64,000 nt of DNA from assembly GCF_002777915.1 (NCBI RefSeq), contig NZ_NJGE01000001.1:134818-198817 (forward strand), given 5' to 3'. Positions within the stretch are counted from its first letter, which is position 1; each line of letters opens with the position of its first letter. The notes under the pieces were generated by a model. It was not told where the DNA came from. It searched no databases and saw only the letters and a list, made by a program, of their open reading frames with translations. Below are positions 25,233 to 35,221 of the stretch, piece by piece. Origin of the DNA: Bartonella tribocorum (GTDB taxonomy: Bacteria > Pseudomonadota > Alphaproteobacteria > Rhizobiales > Rhizobiaceae). The translations under genes were made by a program, and so were the position numbers.

Positions 25233-26537
25233 ATGAATCATCCAGACATCGCAAGGCGTGTTTACGATCATACTTGGAAACTTGATCCCATTATTCGTTC
25301 ACTTCTTGATACGGATTTTTATAAGCTTCTTATGGTACAGATGATTTGGGGGCTTTATCCTACTGTCAATGTTACTTTTTCCCTCATAAATCGCTCTAAA
25401 ACAATACGTCTTGCCGATGATATTGATGAGGGTGAATTGCGTGCCCAACTTGATCATGCTCTTAGTTTGCGCTTTACGAAAAAAGAAATGATCTGGCTTG
25501 CTGGTAATACATTTTATGGACGTAAACAAATTTTTGAACCGGATTTTCTTCAGTGGCTTGAGAATTTTCAATTACCAGAATATGAACTAACCCGTAAAGA
25601 TAGCCAATATATTCTTCATTTTCATGGTCCGTGGGCTCATAGCTCTATGTGGGAAATTCCAGCTCTTGCTATTGTCAGTGAATTACGTTCACGTGCTGCT
25701 ATGAAAAAACTGGATCGTTTTGCTCTTGATGTACTTTATGCACGGGCTAAAGCAAAGATGTGGCGTAAAGTTGAACGCCTTAAAAAATTGCCTGATATTA
25801 AAATATCCGACTTTGGGACAAGGCGGCGCCATTCTTTTTTATGGCAGCGCTGGTGTGTTGAAGCATTAAAAGAAGGCATTGGGAGTTCTTTTACGGGAAC
25901 TTCTAATGTTCTTCTCGCCATGGATACCGATTTAGAGGCTCTTGGAACTAATGCGCATGAATTGCCTATGGTCATTGCAGCTCTTAGCAACAGTGATGAT
26001 GAATTACGCAGAGCTCCGTATCAAGTTTTGCAAGATTGGAATCGCTATTATGGTGGAAATCTTCTCATTGTTTTACCTGATACTTTTGGTACAGAAGCAT
26101 TTTTATGTGATGCCCCAGATTGGGTAGCAGATTGGACGGGCTTTAGACCGGATAGTGCCCCTCCTATTGAAGGTGGAGAGCGTATTATTCGGTGGTGGAA
26201 AGAAAAAGGAAAAGATCCACGTGAAAAACTTTTAATTTTTTCTGATGCACTTGATGTCGATACGATTGAAAAAACCTATCATCATTTCCATGGGAAAGTG
26301 CGCATGAGTTTTGGATGGGGCACAGATCTTACCAATGACTTTACAGGCTGTGCCCCTCAAGAAATAGCAACCCTTGATGCTCTTTCCCTTGTTTGTAAGG
26401 TGACCCATGCCAATGGTCGACCAGCCGTAAAACTTTCAGATAATCCTGAGAAGACGATCGGTAATTCAAAAGAAGTACAACGTTATCTCAATTTTTTTGG
26501 TAATAAAAAGCGCATTGCTAGACCTATCAAGATGTAG
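25233..26537 (+). CDS. pncB: Nicotinate phosphoribosyltransferase
   Basis: PncB converts nicotinate and PRPP to nicotinate mononucleotide in the Preiss-Handler NAD salvage route. The 434-residue product has [20 protein letters not shown] near the N-terminus (substrate-binding Tyr/Phe region), [11 protein letters not shown] and [12 protein letters not shown] in the barrel, and [12 protein letters not shown] with [12 protein letters not shown] at the end. The ATG at 25233 is chosen because AAGAGGA is at 25224-25230; the frame extends 16 codons further upstream without a ribosome binding site. It stands alone after ndvB, followed by about 800 bp of non-coding or decayed sequence. Confidence 0.95.
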   Translation: MNHPDIARRVYDHTWKLDPIIRSLLDTDFYKLLMVQMIWGLYPTVNVTFSLINRSKTIRLADDIDEGELRAQLDHALSLRFTKKEMIWLAGNTFYGRKQIFEPDFLQWLENFQLPEYELTRKDSQYILHFHGPWAHSSMWEIPALAIVSELRSRAAMKKLDRFALDVLYARAKAKMWRKVERLKKLPDIKISDFGTRRRHSFLWQRWCVEALKEGIGSSFTGTSNVLLAMDTDLEALGTNAHELPMVIAALSNSDDELRRAPYQVLQDWNRYYGGNLLIVLPDTFGTEAFLCDAPDWVADWTGFRPDSAPPIEGGERIIRWWKEKGKDPREKLLIFSDALDVDTIEKTYHHFHGKVRMSFGWGTDLTNDFTGCAPQEIATLDALSLVCKVTHANGRPAVKLSDNPEKTIGNSKEVQRYLNFFGNKKRIARPIKM

Positions 26538-26626
26538 TTTTCAGCTCTTTAAACGGATATATTAACGCATCATATTGTTTATAAGGTTAACCTTTTCCTC
26601 ACCCTGAGGACGGAGATTCTTAACCC

Positions 26627-26722
26627 TTACGGGGGCTGTAAATAGTTCGGCTTCTCGTTGAACAGATTCCACTTATCTTCCCACACAGTCAGTTTATTGA
26701 CATAAGGCTCGATGAGCAAAGC
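26627..26722 (-). pseudogene. C-terminal coding remnant, family unknown
   Basis: On the minus strand a 31-codon frame without a start reads like a genuine protein end (KLTVWEDKWNLFNEKPNYLQ, then two Pro and TAA) and is less AT-rich than its surroundings. The frame is closed upstream by TAA. The Trp/Asn-rich composition is unlike chance translation of AT-rich DNA, so I read it as the surviving tail of a lost gene. I do not recognise the family. Confidence 0.4.
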
Positions 26723-26869
26723 TTAAAAATATGCACGATGCACTTAAGAAAACTTAATGTACCAAGGAAGTTTAGCTAAGGAAGCTTATATGTTTTATAT
26801 TATTGTTATAGATAAAGGTATTTTACGGCATAACAGGATACTATCATTATGCATGTTGAGTGAGAATTC

Positions 26870-27046
26870 TTGAAGCTCATAAAAAACAGAGAATGCGATA
26901 ATATTTTTATTTCGAATCAGCTTTATGCAAAGTCAGAAAATTTATTTACGCACATATCATCACAAGAATACGATGTTCTCATTAAGATATATGAAAACAG
27001 ACAAAAGATTTTGTTAGAAAAAAGATATAATATCAATGCGTTTTAA
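26870..27046 (+). CDS. Possible small protein, 58 residues, or remnant
   Basis: A 58-codon frame starting with TTG at 26870 has protein-like composition (LYAKSENLFTHISSQEYDV, then a charged KIYENRQKILLEKRYN tail). GTGAG at 26860-26864 could serve as a weak ribosome binding site. No family is recognised; it may be a small gene or a fragment of a larger decayed one. It lies in the 814-bp gap between pncB and the DUF454 gene, which is otherwise empty apart from the remnant at 26627-26722. Confidence 0.3.
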   Translation: MKLIKNRECDNIFISNQLYAKSENLFTHISSQEYDVLIKIYENRQKILLEKRYNINAF

Positions 27047-27351
27047 ACCGGAGATGTATATAGAGATTCGCGTGAGCATGCTTTAAAAAATAAAATCTCT
27101 TCATGAATATGATTTATCATTGTTGACAAAGAAACTTTTTATGCCTTTTAAGGGCTTTGTTCATAATTTTCTTTGCTCATGAAACTTATTTCACAAATAG
27201 ATCATTGACTAATTACTTTTAAAAAGTTCCTTATTTCATATGCATTTTGAATATGGAGAGGTTATATCTAAAATTTGAGGGAAAAGTTTCCCTTATTATC
27301 TTAACAAATAAGTCAAAGCTAAAAAAGCATCTCATAAAGTCTTTTATGTCA

Positions 27352-27738
27352 TTATGAAGATGGACGGGTTACGATATAAATAGCAATCAACAATAATATA
27401 ACGGCAACGAGTAAAGAAATCCATAAAGGAGGGTGTACCATCACGAAAAAAGATAATCCTCCCCCTGTCATACTCATCACTGCAAAAATTTTAACAAATG
27501 GAGAAATAGCTCTTCTGTCTTCCCATTTTTTAAGAGGAGGACCAAAAATACGATGATTATTCAACCACTGATGAAAACGTGGAGAAGAACGCGTAAAACA
27601 CCATGAGGCAACCAACAAAAAAGGCACAGTCGGCATAATAGGTAAGACCACACCGATAATACCTAAGATAACCATTGCCCAACCTGCTATGTAATAGCAG
27701 AGGCGCAAAGGGTGTGATATCTTGCAATATTTTTTCAT
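27352..27738 (-). CDS. YbaN-family (DUF454) inner-membrane protein
   Basis: This 128-residue membrane protein has the DUF454 pattern: GWAMVILGIIGVVLPIMPTVPFLL (two hydrophobic segments near residues 18-45), ASWCFTRSSPRFHQWLNNHRIFGPPLKKW, then two further hydrophobic segments to the C-terminus. Function in E. coli YbaN and relatives is unknown. The start is the ATG at 27738 (MKKYCKIS). The frame continues 44 codons upstream, but that part includes a duplicated 24-bp unit and no ribosome binding site in the right place. It is transcribed away from the sit operon's downstream end, on the same strand. Confidence 0.85.
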   Translation of the reverse strand: MKKYCKISHPLRLCYYIAGWAMVILGIIGVVLPIMPTVPFLLVASWCFTRSSPRFHQWLNNHRIFGPPLKKWEDRRAISPFVKIFAVMSMTGGGLSFFVMVHPPLWISLLVAVILLLIAIYIVTRPSS

Positions 27739-27796
27739 TCTCTCGTATTGTTCTCCTCCACGTAAAATTTTACGCAAAAAATTATATTTATTTAAC

Positions 27797-27844
27797 GGTT
27801 TATATGTTTGAGTGGATAAGGGTTTATATGTTTGAGTGGATAAG
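27797..27844 (+). repeat. Perfect 2 x 24-bp tandem repeat
   Basis: A 24-bp unit beginning GGTTTATATG and ending GTGGATAAG is present twice without mismatch (27797-27820 and 27821-27844), 60-110 bp upstream of the DUF454 start codon. A 24-bp unit keeps frame (STQTYKPL twice on the minus strand). It may be a recent slippage duplication in a promoter region. Confidence 0.9.
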
Positions 27845-27990
27845 TCCTCTCCATTATTTCTCCTCTCCACACATTTCTATGTGTAAGTGTCTTTACGCTT
27901 ATAAGTTCCCTCAAGATATACTCAATAGTTTTGCAACATGATAATCATTTTAAATGGTTTCAAGAAATAAGAAGAGATTTTAGAAAAGTA

Positions 27991-28028
27991 AAAAAATAAA
28001 AAGGCTGCATAACAAATCAATGCAGCCT
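27991..28028 (-). terminator. Terminator downstream of sit operon
   Basis: On the minus strand, AGGCTGCAT pairs with ATGCAGCCT (28020-28028 with 28002-28010) around a 9-nt loop, followed by TTTTTATTTTTTT. It lies about 160 bp after the sitD stop and would end that transcript before the DUF454 gene. Confidence 0.85.
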
Positions 28029-28037
28029 CTTAATTAA

Positions 28038-28075
28038 GAATGCAGCGTTGGGGGGGGAGAATATGCACTGCATTC
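28038..28075. other. Stem-loop with G8 tract in its loop
   Basis: GAATGCAG (28038-28045) pairs with CTGCATTC (28068-28075). The 22-nt loop contains eight consecutive G (28050-28057), which is striking in such AT-rich DNA. It lies between the sit terminator and the sitD stop. It could be a structural element of the 3' untranslated region or the trace of a small RNA. Confidence 0.4.
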
Positions 28076-28187
28076 AATTGCTAGACATTAGGAGGAAAAA
28101 TAACCTAGCGACTCAACCTCTAATTAAAATAAGCACGAGAAACAATATATAAAAATGCATGGCTGATATGCATGAATTTTATCACCG

Positions 28188-29093
28188 TCAAGTTTCTTGA
28201 ATTATGTTTCGACGAAAGAAAGTCATCATGAAAATGGCAATAAAAATCAATGTCAAAATTAACACTATTGTGGAGGCAGAATCAGAGCCGATAAATAAGC
28301 TAAGATAAATCCCTAAAAAACCAGAGAAAGCGGCAATAAGTATCGCGATCATTAACATACAAGAAAACCGTTTTGTGACAAGATAGGCAATAGCTCCTGG
28401 TGCTATCAGTAAAGAAATAACAAGCACAATTCCAACCGCTTTTAAAGCCGCAACAATTGTGAGAGAAATCATAGTGAGAAGGGTATAGTGGAGCAGTGAT
28501 ATTTGCAATCCCATTGCACGACCTTGTACTGAATCAAAAATATACAGCATAAAATCACGCCATTTGGCTCCTAAAATAAAAGTAACAATGGCAGAAATGA
28601 TCGCTGTCTGGGTAATATCAAGCCAATTAACGCCTAACAGATTCCCAAATAGAATATGATTTAAATCTAAGCTACTATAGATAGATGTTGCCAAAACAAG
28701 CCCTAAACCAAACATCGATGAAAAAACAACCCCCATTACTGTATCCTGTTTGATACGACTATTGCTCCCCAAAAAACCTGTTGTAAGCGCACAAACCATA
28801 CCCGCAACAAAAGCACCGCAAGTAATCAAAGTCATTGTAATATTTTCTGGGCGCATATGCTGGAACCAAGCAAATGGCAAAGAAGCTAAAAATGCTATGA
28901 CCCACGGTGTTGTCATATAACCAACAACAACACCTGGAAAAACTGCATGGGAAATAGCATCGCCTAACAGCGCCCATCCTTTCAAAATAAGGAAACAAGA
29001 AAGCATTGCCATTGGAATAGAAAGGATCATAACAATAAGCATGCCTTTCAGCATAAAAGAAAATTGAAAAGGAAGGAGCAATTGATCAATCAT
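28188..29093 (-). CDS. sitD: Mn/Fe ABC transporter permease (SitD type)
   Basis: This is a 301-residue integral membrane permease of the ABC-3 (metal-type) family with about eight hydrophobic segments. It carries LKGWALLGDAISHAVFPGVV (residues 39-58), typical of Mn/Zn/Fe permeases, and APGAIAYLVTKRF in the second half. It forms a heteromeric channel with SitC. Its ATG overlaps the sitC stop by four bases, and it is the last gene of the operon sitA-B-C-D. The sit/yfe/mnt families cannot be separated by sequence alone; the symbol follows the four-gene arrangement. Confidence 0.88.
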   Translation of the reverse strand: MIDQLLLPFQFSFMLKGMLIVMILSIPMAMLSCFLILKGWALLGDAISHAVFPGVVVGYMTTPWVIAFLASLPFAWFQHMRPENITMTLITCGAFVAGMVCALTTGFLGSNSRIKQDTVMGVVFSSMFGLGLVLATSIYSSLDLNHILFGNLLGVNWLDITQTAIISAIVTFILGAKWRDFMLYIFDSVQGRAMGLQISLLHYTLLTMISLTIVAALKAVGIVLVISLLIAPGAIAYLVTKRFSCMLMIAILIAAFSGFLGIYLSLFIGSDSASTIVLILTLIFIAIFMMTFFRRNIIQET

Positions 29094-29956
29094 GATAACA
29101 CCACCCCTTTTTTTGCTGCATTTATCCGTAAACGCGCGGCAATATATCCGTGTTTAGGAGCAAAAATAAAAGCTAACATAAATAAGAATGCTTGAAAGAG
29201 TACGACAACACCCCCGGTTTGTGCATTCAAAAAATAACTCACATAAACACCTAATACGCTTGTGAATGTCCCAATTATAACTGCAATCACCAAGATATTC
29301 ACAAAACGATCACTTAAAAGATAAGCAGTTGCCCCAGGCGTTACAACCAAACAAATAACCAAAAATGCTCCAACCGTTTGCATTGCAGCAACAGTACAAG
29401 CAGCAAGCAGTGTGAAAAAGAGAATCTTTAAAAACTTTACGTTCAATCCAATGGCATGTGCATGTGTTTCATCAAATAAAGAAACAAGGAGATCTTTCCA
29501 TTTCAAAAGCAATATAAATAAAGAGAAAAAACCAATAAAAGCCAATTGTATAATATCTGATGAACTAACGGCTAAAATATTTCCTAAAACAATCGTATCA
29601 ATATTAACAGCCATTGGTTTTAATGATTTGAGAAATAACCCAAAAGCAAAAAAGGAAGAAAAAATGAGACCAATAATGGTATCTTCTTTCAGTTTTGTTC
29701 GCTGATTAAAAAATAGCATTGCTGCTGCCGCAAGACCACCAGAAAAAAAAGCGCCAAGTGAAAAAGGTAACCCTAAAAGGTAAGCGCCTGCGACACCAGG
29801 AACAATTGAATGGGATAGCGCATCACCAATCAACGACCAACCTTTTAACATCAAAAAAGCCGAAAGAAAGGCACAAACACACCCAACCAATCCAGAAACC
29901 CACATTGCATTCACCATATATTGATAGCTTAGTGGTTCAAGCAACCAAGAAATCAT
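29090..29956 (-). CDS. sitC: Mn/Fe ABC transporter permease (SitC type)
   Basis: This 288-residue ABC-3 family permease is a paralogue of the next gene. It carries the matching signature [23 protein letters not shown] (residues 37-59) and [14 protein letters not shown], with about eight membrane segments. It pairs with SitD to form the translocation path for the divalent metal delivered by SitA. Its start overlaps the ATPase stop by four bases, as expected in a translationally coupled operon. Two distinct permease genes, as opposed to one, mark the Sit/Yfe/Mnt-type and not Znu-type systems. Confidence 0.88.
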   Translation of the reverse strand: MISWLLEPLSYQYMVNAMWVSGLVGCVCAFLSAFLMLKGWSLIGDALSHSIVPGVAGAYLLGLPFSLGAFFSGGLAAAAMLFFNQRTKLKEDTIIGLIFSSFFAFGLFLKSLKPMAVNIDTIVLGNILAVSSSDIIQLAFIGFFSLFILLLKWKDLLVSLFDETHAHAIGLNVKFLKILFFTLLAACTVAAMQTVGAFLVICLVVTPGATAYLLSDRFVNILVIAVIIGTFTSVLGVYVSYFLNAQTGGVVVLFQAFLFMLAFIFAPKHGYIAARLRINAAKKGVVLS

Positions 29957-30783
29957 GCAACATGCTCCACTCTTTCAATATTTCCACGAACTGCAGACTG
30001 TTTTCTTCCCATGAAAACATCATTTTTCTTCGTGCCTTGAAGATCAAAAATATGGTGGTGCAAAGAGCCTCCGAAAGTTTTTTCCAGATTTTCTTTTGTA
30101 AAGATTTTTTCTGTTAACCCAGAAGCTAAAACGGTTCCTTTTATTAAAACTGTATGATCACAAAATTCCGGAACAGAGCCTAAATTATGGGTAGAGACCA
30201 AGATGACTGCTCCTTCTTTACGAAGATCTTGTAACAAAGCAATGATTTTATCTTCTGTTGTAACATCAACCCCTGTAAACGGCTCATCTAATAAAATAGC
30301 TTTTGCTTTCTGTGCCAGAGCACGCGCTAGAAAAACGCGCTTTTTTTGCCCACCAGAAAGTTCTCCAATCTGGCGTTTGGCAAAAGGCAACATATCCACG
30401 CGTTCCAAGGCAACACGAACGGCTTCATAATCTCGCGCCCGTGCATAACGAAAGAAATTCATGTGACCGTAACGTCCCATCAAGACAACATCTTCAACCA
30501 GAACAGGAAAATTCCAATCAACATCTTCACTTTGAGGAACATAAGCAATAAGGTTTTTTTTCAAAGCTGTATCAACGGGCAAGTCAAACATGCGAATTTT
30601 TCCCTTTGAGGGGCGTACAAAACCCATAATCGCTTTAAATAATGTCGACTTACCGGACCCATTAACGCCAACCAATGCTGTAATAGATCCCTTTGGACTT
30701 TCAAAATTTACTTCGCGTAAAGCTGTATGTCCATTACGATAAGTTACCGTTACGCCTTGGGCAAATATTCCACATTCCGTCAT
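29953..30783 (-). CDS. sitB: Mn/Fe ABC transporter ATP-binding protein (SitB type)
   Basis: This is a 276-residue ABC ATPase: Walker [10 protein letters not shown] (residues 38-46), Q-loop in [12 protein letters not shown], signature [15 protein letters not shown], Walker B AILLDEPF and H-switch STHNLG. The VDWNFP stretch after the Q-loop is typical of manganese/zinc ABC ATPases. It energises import through SitC/SitD. It is preceded by sitA with a four-base overlap. The C-terminal tail (about 35 residues) is longer than the minimal ATPase and has no motif I can name. Confidence 0.92.
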   Translation of the reverse strand: MTECGIFAQGVTVTYRNGHTALREVNFESPKGSITALVGVNGSGKSTLFKAIMGFVRPSKGKIRMFDLPVDTALKKNLIAYVPQSEDVDWNFPVLVEDVVLMGRYGHMNFFRYARARDYEAVRVALERVDMLPFAKRQIGELSGGQKKRVFLARALAQKAKAILLDEPFTGVDVTTEDKIIALLQDLRKEGAVILVSTHNLGSVPEFCDHTVLIKGTVLASGLTEKIFTKENLEKTFGGSLHHHIFDLQGTKKNDVFMGRKQSAVRGNIERVEHVA

Positions 30784-31688
30784 TGGCTTTTTACTCCCTC
30801 TAATAAGGCTTTGCTAATACGATCACTCGTGACACGTAATAAGTCAATATAAGTGGGGACTTCACCATTTTTTTCACTCAGAGAATCAACATAAAGAACA
30901 CCACCGTATTTAGCTCCTGTTTCCCTTGCCACTTGTTTAGCTGGTGCTGGAGAAATTGTGCTTTCAGAAAAAACTGCTTGGATATTGTATTTGCGAACCA
31001 TATCAACAACATGCTTAACCTGTTGTGGTGTTCCTTGCTGGTCAGCATTGATTGGCCATAAATAAAGTTCCTTCAGATCAAAATCACGTGCCAAATAACT
31101 AAATGCACCTTCACTCGTTACAAGCCAACGCTTGTCTTGAGGAACTGCTGATAATTCAGCTCTGATTGGATCAATGGTGGCGCGAATCTTTTGTTTATAA
31201 ATTTCAGCATTTTCTTTATAAACAGCAGCATGCTCAGGATCGTACTTTACAAAAGCATCACGAATATTATCAACGTAAATCAGAGCAGAAGTTGGTGACA
31301 TCCAAGCATGAGGATTGGGTTTACCACTAAAGGGCCCTTCACCAATTGTAATTGGCTCAACACCTTCTGAAACTACGACACTTGGAACATCCTTAATATT
31401 TTGAAAAAACTTTTCAAACCAAAGCTCTAATTCTAATCCATTCCACAAGATAAGATTTGCGCCTTGCGCACGCATAAGATCACGAGGGGTGGGTTGATAT
31501 TCGTGAATTTCAGCACCTGGTTTTGTGATTGATTCAACATCAGCGGCATCACCCGCCACATTTCGCGCCATATCAGCAATAATGGTGAATGTCGTAACAG
31601 CTTTAAATTTACCAGCACATACCGCTAAATCTGGAGTAAAAAAGATAAGACTTCCCAGAATTAGAGCAAAAATTTTCTTTATATTCAT
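30780..31688 (-). CDS. sitA: Periplasmic Mn/Fe-binding protein (SitA type)
   Basis: This is the cluster A-I solute-binding protein of a metal ABC importer. From the ATG at 31688 (AGAGAAAA just upstream) the protein has 302 residues with a signal peptide ending near LAVCA-GK and no lipobox, so it is soluble in the periplasm. Metal ligands expected for the family are seen: His in [11 protein letters not shown], His in NPHAWMSP, a Glu in FSESTISP and an Asp in LYVDSLSE. It is the first gene of the operon, behind a Mur/Fur-like palindrome. The metal (Mn2+ against Fe2+) cannot be settled here. Confidence 0.92.
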   Translation of the reverse strand: MNIKKIFALILGSLIFFTPDLAVCAGKFKAVTTFTIIADMARNVAGDAADVESITKPGAEIHEYQPTPRDLMRAQGANLILWNGLELELWFEKFFQNIKDVPSVVVSEGVEPITIGEGPFSGKPNPHAWMSPTSALIYVDNIRDAFVKYDPEHAAVYKENAEIYKQKIRATIDPIRAELSAVPQDKRWLVTSEGAFSYLARDFDLKELYLWPINADQQGTPQQVKHVVDMVRKYNIQAVFSESTISPAPAKQVARETGAKYGGVLYVDSLSEKNGEVPTYIDLLRVTSDRISKALLEGVKSQ

Positions 31689-31704
31689 TAATTTTCTCTT
31701 TGTT

Positions 31705-31740
31705 TTATTGCGAATGATTTGCATTATCATTTAGCAATAA
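31705..31740 (-). promoter_or_regulatory. Mur/Fur-like operator in front of sitA
   Basis: TGCGAATGATTTGCA at 31709-31723 is a near-palindrome that differs by one base from TGCAAATnATTTGCA, close to Mur-responsive elements of rhizobia. It sits inside a wider dyad with TTATTGC at 31705-31711 and GCAATAA at 31734-31740, ending about 20 bp before the sitA start codon. Position and sequence fit metal-dependent repression of the operon. The regulator gene is not in this window. Confidence 0.6.
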
Positions 31741-32710
31741 CAGTTATTTTTTGCATTTGCAATGAAGGATTTTCACAAAAATTAACTTTTCAAGCCTTTT
31801 AAAAACAATTCTTTCTCATCTTAAAAATTCATCTTGAAAAAACGGATGATTTTAAGAAAAAATTGCTTTGTTGTTTTTCAAAGCATTTTATAAAAGCTGA
31901 GATATCTTTCTCATTCTTTACTGTTAAGCTTATGTTTTATGGCACTTATTTATCTCATAAAGCCTGTGTCTTTTTTTGTTGCTGATCAATCAACAGCTAA
32001 TCACAATGATAACATATTAATTTATAAGGATAATATATTATTTTATTAAGTTAACGACCCGAATATCATAGTTTTTTTGATTTTAAGCCCTTTTATGATG
32101 AATCAATCATTACCTTTTACTTGCCCATTTCAAGTGGAATGAGTCTGTGAATAAAAACGATAAAAAGGAGTAAAATCTTTCTTTATGGCCTTCCGCAAAT
32201 ATAAGTTCTTGTCGGCTACATGGAAGTTAGAAAAGAGAGTATGATGGAGCCAATTTTTCGTTTACGAAGCATAAAGAAAGTCATGCAGAATAAAACTTTA
32301 ATCATATATCCTTCATAGACCTGTTTTAACAAAACATCTTATACTCATCTCATGGCAATACCTCTAAGGCACATATCTCAAAGGGGATGAGGTCCATTGA
32401 GCACTATCATTGATTTTACAAAATGCGGTACTATTTTTACTTTTTCAATCCCAATGTTGCATGATCAATTCCTCATATTGGCATTTGAGAGCTAGTATAA
32501 GAAGAATTTTAATTCCTTTTTATGGTTTCTACATAACCACTTCACTTTAAGGTATGAAAATAAAAAATTTTGATTCATTCAAAGAGGATTTTGAAATGAT
32601 AAGTCCTATAATCTTGCAGCCTTTATTTAATATGAAAAAATTATCATTATAAATGAATGGCTTGTAGTAAAATTATCTTGCAAAAGAATTCTAAAGATCT
32701 CAAACCCTTT
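31741..32710. other. Non-coding gap upstream of sitA
   Basis: Nearly 1 kb of AT-rich sequence separates the sit operon promoter from the 3' end of pheT. I see only very short frames (for example 19 codons from an ATG at about 32185), none recognisable. A 22-nt segment at 32006-32027 recurs exactly at 50444-50465. Confidence 0.5.
32006..32027 (+). repeat. 22-nt exact repeat, copy 1 (pairs with 50444-50465)
   Basis: The segment beginning ATGATAACATATTAATTTAT is identical over 22 nt at 50444-50465, and both copies lie in non-coding DNA. A GATCA(A)TCA element precedes both within about 30 nt. The sequence is AT-rich, so chance is less unlikely than for a balanced 22-mer. Confidence 0.55.
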
Positions 32711-32740
32711 AAAAAATAAAGGAGCACTCAAAAGCGCTCC
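32711..32740 (-). terminator. pheT terminator
   Basis: On the minus strand GGAGCGCT (32740-32733) pairs with AGTGCTCC (32728-32721), with one G-U pair and a 4-nt loop, followed by TTTATTTTTT. It lies 28 bp after the pheT stop and closes the operon. Confidence 0.88.
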
Positions 32741-32768
32741 TGTTTTTATAAAAGGAATCCGAAGATAC

Positions 32769-35183
32769 TCAACGACGAAGATAAGCGCCTGTCATTTTAG
32801 TAACATTTTCTATGACTTTTGCAGCAATTTCTTCTAGGTCCTTATCTGTCAAAGTGCGTTCAATCGGTTGAATAACAATCTCAATGGCAACAGATTTTTT
32901 ATCTTCACCAAGGCTTTGATCTTCAAAAAGATCAAAAACTTGTACAGAATGAATAAGTTTTTTATCGGCTCCCTGAGCAGCACGAACAATAAGAGAAGAA
33001 GCAATTGTTTTATCAACGATAAATGCAAAATCACGCCGCACCATTTGAAAAGGCGATAATTTCAAAGGAGAACGGTTCTTTGTTGCTTTTTTCTTTGGTT
33101 CTGGAATTTGATCGAGAAAAATTTCAAAACCGCATAAAGGACCACTGATATCTAATTTTTCTAAAGTCGCTGGATGAAGAACACCAAAAAAACCAAGAAT
33201 AATCTTTGATCCAAGTTTTATGACTCCTGAACGACCTGGATGATACCAATCGGGGGCTCCAACTTCAATCTGTATTTTTCCAACATCTATATCGCATGCT
33301 TCTAAAACGGCTAAAGCATCTGCTTTGGCATCAAAAACATCAACGGCGGCTGCATTTCCATTCCAAAAACGCCCAGCGCCTTCAAATTGCTCCGTACCAC
33401 GACGAATCCCACTCACAACACGTCGTTGTTTATCAGGGGTATCGCCTTCATAAATGCTGGAAACTTCAAACAAAGCAAGATCAGAAAAACCACGATCAGC
33501 ATTTCTCTGCGCTGCCATAAGCAAACCAGGTAAAAGAGAAGGACGCATCACTGACATATCAGTGGCAATAGGATTGACCAATTTAAGCTCCGCTTGACCT
33601 CCCCCAAAAGCAAGAGCCTGATTTTCAGAGATAAAAGACCAGGTTACCGCTTCTTTCATACCGCGATGTGCTAGAGCCAAACGGGTAGCGCGTGAACGAA
33701 TTTGCACGCATGTTAAAACATGATCTTTTTCTTCTGCGAAGTTTTCCAAAGGAATAGGCTTAATTTTATCTAACCCATAAATCCTCATAACTTCTTCGAC
33801 CAAATCGGCTTTACCCATAATATCAGGGCGCCACGATGGCACTTTTACTGTAACGATATCTCCTTTTCCCTCAATGCAAAATCCAAGTTTCGTTAAAATA
33901 GAAATGACTTTTGCAGGCTCTATGTCCAAATGTGTCAAACGTTTAATTTCAGAAAAAGGAAAAGCGATCTGTTTTGTTTCTTGTTGCTGATAGCCAACAG
34001 TTTTCGCCTTAGAGACTTCACCACCACAAAGACGTAAGACCAATTCTGTTGCAATCTCAAGCCCTGTTTCCATAAAAGCTGGATCAACACCGCGTTCAAA
34101 TCGATAACGTGCATCACTGATAAGACCTAATGTTCGCCCTGTTTGTGCGATGCTTTGTGCATTCCAAAGCGCCGATTCAATAATAACGCGCCGTGTTGTT
34201 TCATCACAACTCGTTCTTTCACCACCCATAATACCGGCAATCGAAACAACACCTTCTTCATCTGCAATAACACAATCTTGAACGCCCAAATGATAGATTT
34301 TTCCATTAAGTGCTTGAAGCTGTTCCCCTTCACGACCACAACGTACATACAAATTGCCTTTAATCTTATCCGCATCAAAAACATGGAGCGGACGACCAAG
34401 GTCAAAACAGATATAATTGGTTATATCAACAAGTGCATTAATCGGTCTCAAACCAATTGCATTCAAACGTTGTTGCATCCATTGCGGTGATGCGCCATTT
34501 TGAACATTACACACCTCGCGCCAAGAAAAGCCTAAACATAACGATGAAGTTTGCGAAAAATCTAATGAAACGTTGAGAGGGGTATCAAAGGAAGCTGCAA
34601 ATTTTGGTAAAGACAATTCTTTTAATTGTCCCATTCCAGCAGCAGCAAGATCACGGGCAATACCACGAACACCTGTGCAATCAGAGCGATTGGGGGTCAA
34701 ACCAATATCAATGATTGGATCATCGAGACCAGCATAAGCTGCAAATGAAACCCCAATAGGACTGTCTTCTGGAAGTTCGATAATGCCATCGTGCTCATTT
34801 GATAATTCAAGCTCAGCTTGTGAACACATCATCCCAAAACTCTCAACACCGCGGATTTTTCCTACAGATAATGTCACATCGAGTCCTGGAATATAGGTGC
34901 CTGGTCGTGCAAGGACACCAACAAGCCCAGCACGTGCATTGGGCGCACCACAGACAACTTGAACAGGTGTAGCAGTTCCCGTATCTACTGAGAGAATCTG
35001 AAGTTTATCTGCATCAGGATGTTTTATCGCTGTTAAAACTTTTGCAATCACAAAGTTTTTTAAAGAAGAGCGATCATCAACGTGATCAATCTCAAGACCG
35101 ATAGCTGTTAATTTCTCGCAAATTTCATCTAAAGATGCATCTGTCTCTAAGTGATCTTTTAACCACGACAAAGTAAATTTCAT
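32769..35183 (-). CDS. pheT: Phenylalanine-tRNA ligase beta subunit
   Basis: PheT is the larger subunit of the alpha2-beta2 phenylalanyl-tRNA synthetase. The 804-residue chain has an N-terminal EMAP/OB tRNA-binding domain (about residues 40-150, with [13 protein letters not shown] and [12 protein letters not shown]), the B3/B4 editing region (about 210-390), B5 (about 400-475) and a C-terminal anticodon-binding FDX-ACB domain (about 710-804, [10 protein letters not shown]). The ATG at 35183 follows GAGG with 7-nt spacing. It lies 38 bp after pheS and is the last gene of rpmI-rplT-pheS-pheT. Confidence 0.97.
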   Translation of the reverse strand: MKFTLSWLKDHLETDASLDEICEKLTAIGLEIDHVDDRSSLKNFVIAKVLTAIKHPDADKLQILSVDTGTATPVQVVCGAPNARAGLVGVLARPGTYIPGLDVTLSVGKIRGVESFGMMCSQAELELSNEHDGIIELPEDSPIGVSFAAYAGLDDPIIDIGLTPNRSDCTGVRGIARDLAAAGMGQLKELSLPKFAASFDTPLNVSLDFSQTSSLCLGFSWREVCNVQNGASPQWMQQRLNAIGLRPINALVDITNYICFDLGRPLHVFDADKIKGNLYVRCGREGEQLQALNGKIYHLGVQDCVIADEEGVVSIAGIMGGERTSCDETTRRVIIESALWNAQSIAQTGRTLGLISDARYRFERGVDPAFMETGLEIATELVLRLCGGEVSKAKTVGYQQQETKQIAFPFSEIKRLTHLDIEPAKVISILTKLGFCIEGKGDIVTVKVPSWRPDIMGKADLVEEVMRIYGLDKIKPIPLENFAEEKDHVLTCVQIRSRATRLALAHRGMKEAVTWSFISENQALAFGGGQAELKLVNPIATDMSVMRPSLLPGLLMAAQRNADRGFSDLALFEVSSIYEGDTPDKQRRVVSGIRRGTEQFEGAGRFWNGNAAAVDVFDAKADALAVLEACDIDVGKIQIEVGAPDWYHPGRSGVIKLGSKIILGFFGVLHPATLEKLDISGPLCGFEIFLDQIPEPKKKATKNRSPLKLSPFQMVRRDFAFIVDKTIASSLIVRAAQGADKKLIHSVQVFDLFEDQSLGEDKKSVAIEIVIQPIERTLTDKDLEEIAAKVIENVTKMTGAYLRR

Positions 35184-35221
35184 TTTAAAACCTCACAGGA
35201 AAGCGATGATAAGATCACACA

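Noticed and set aside
27797-27844. CRISPR-like repeat
   Set aside because: Two directly adjoining copies with no spacer; a simple tandem duplication.
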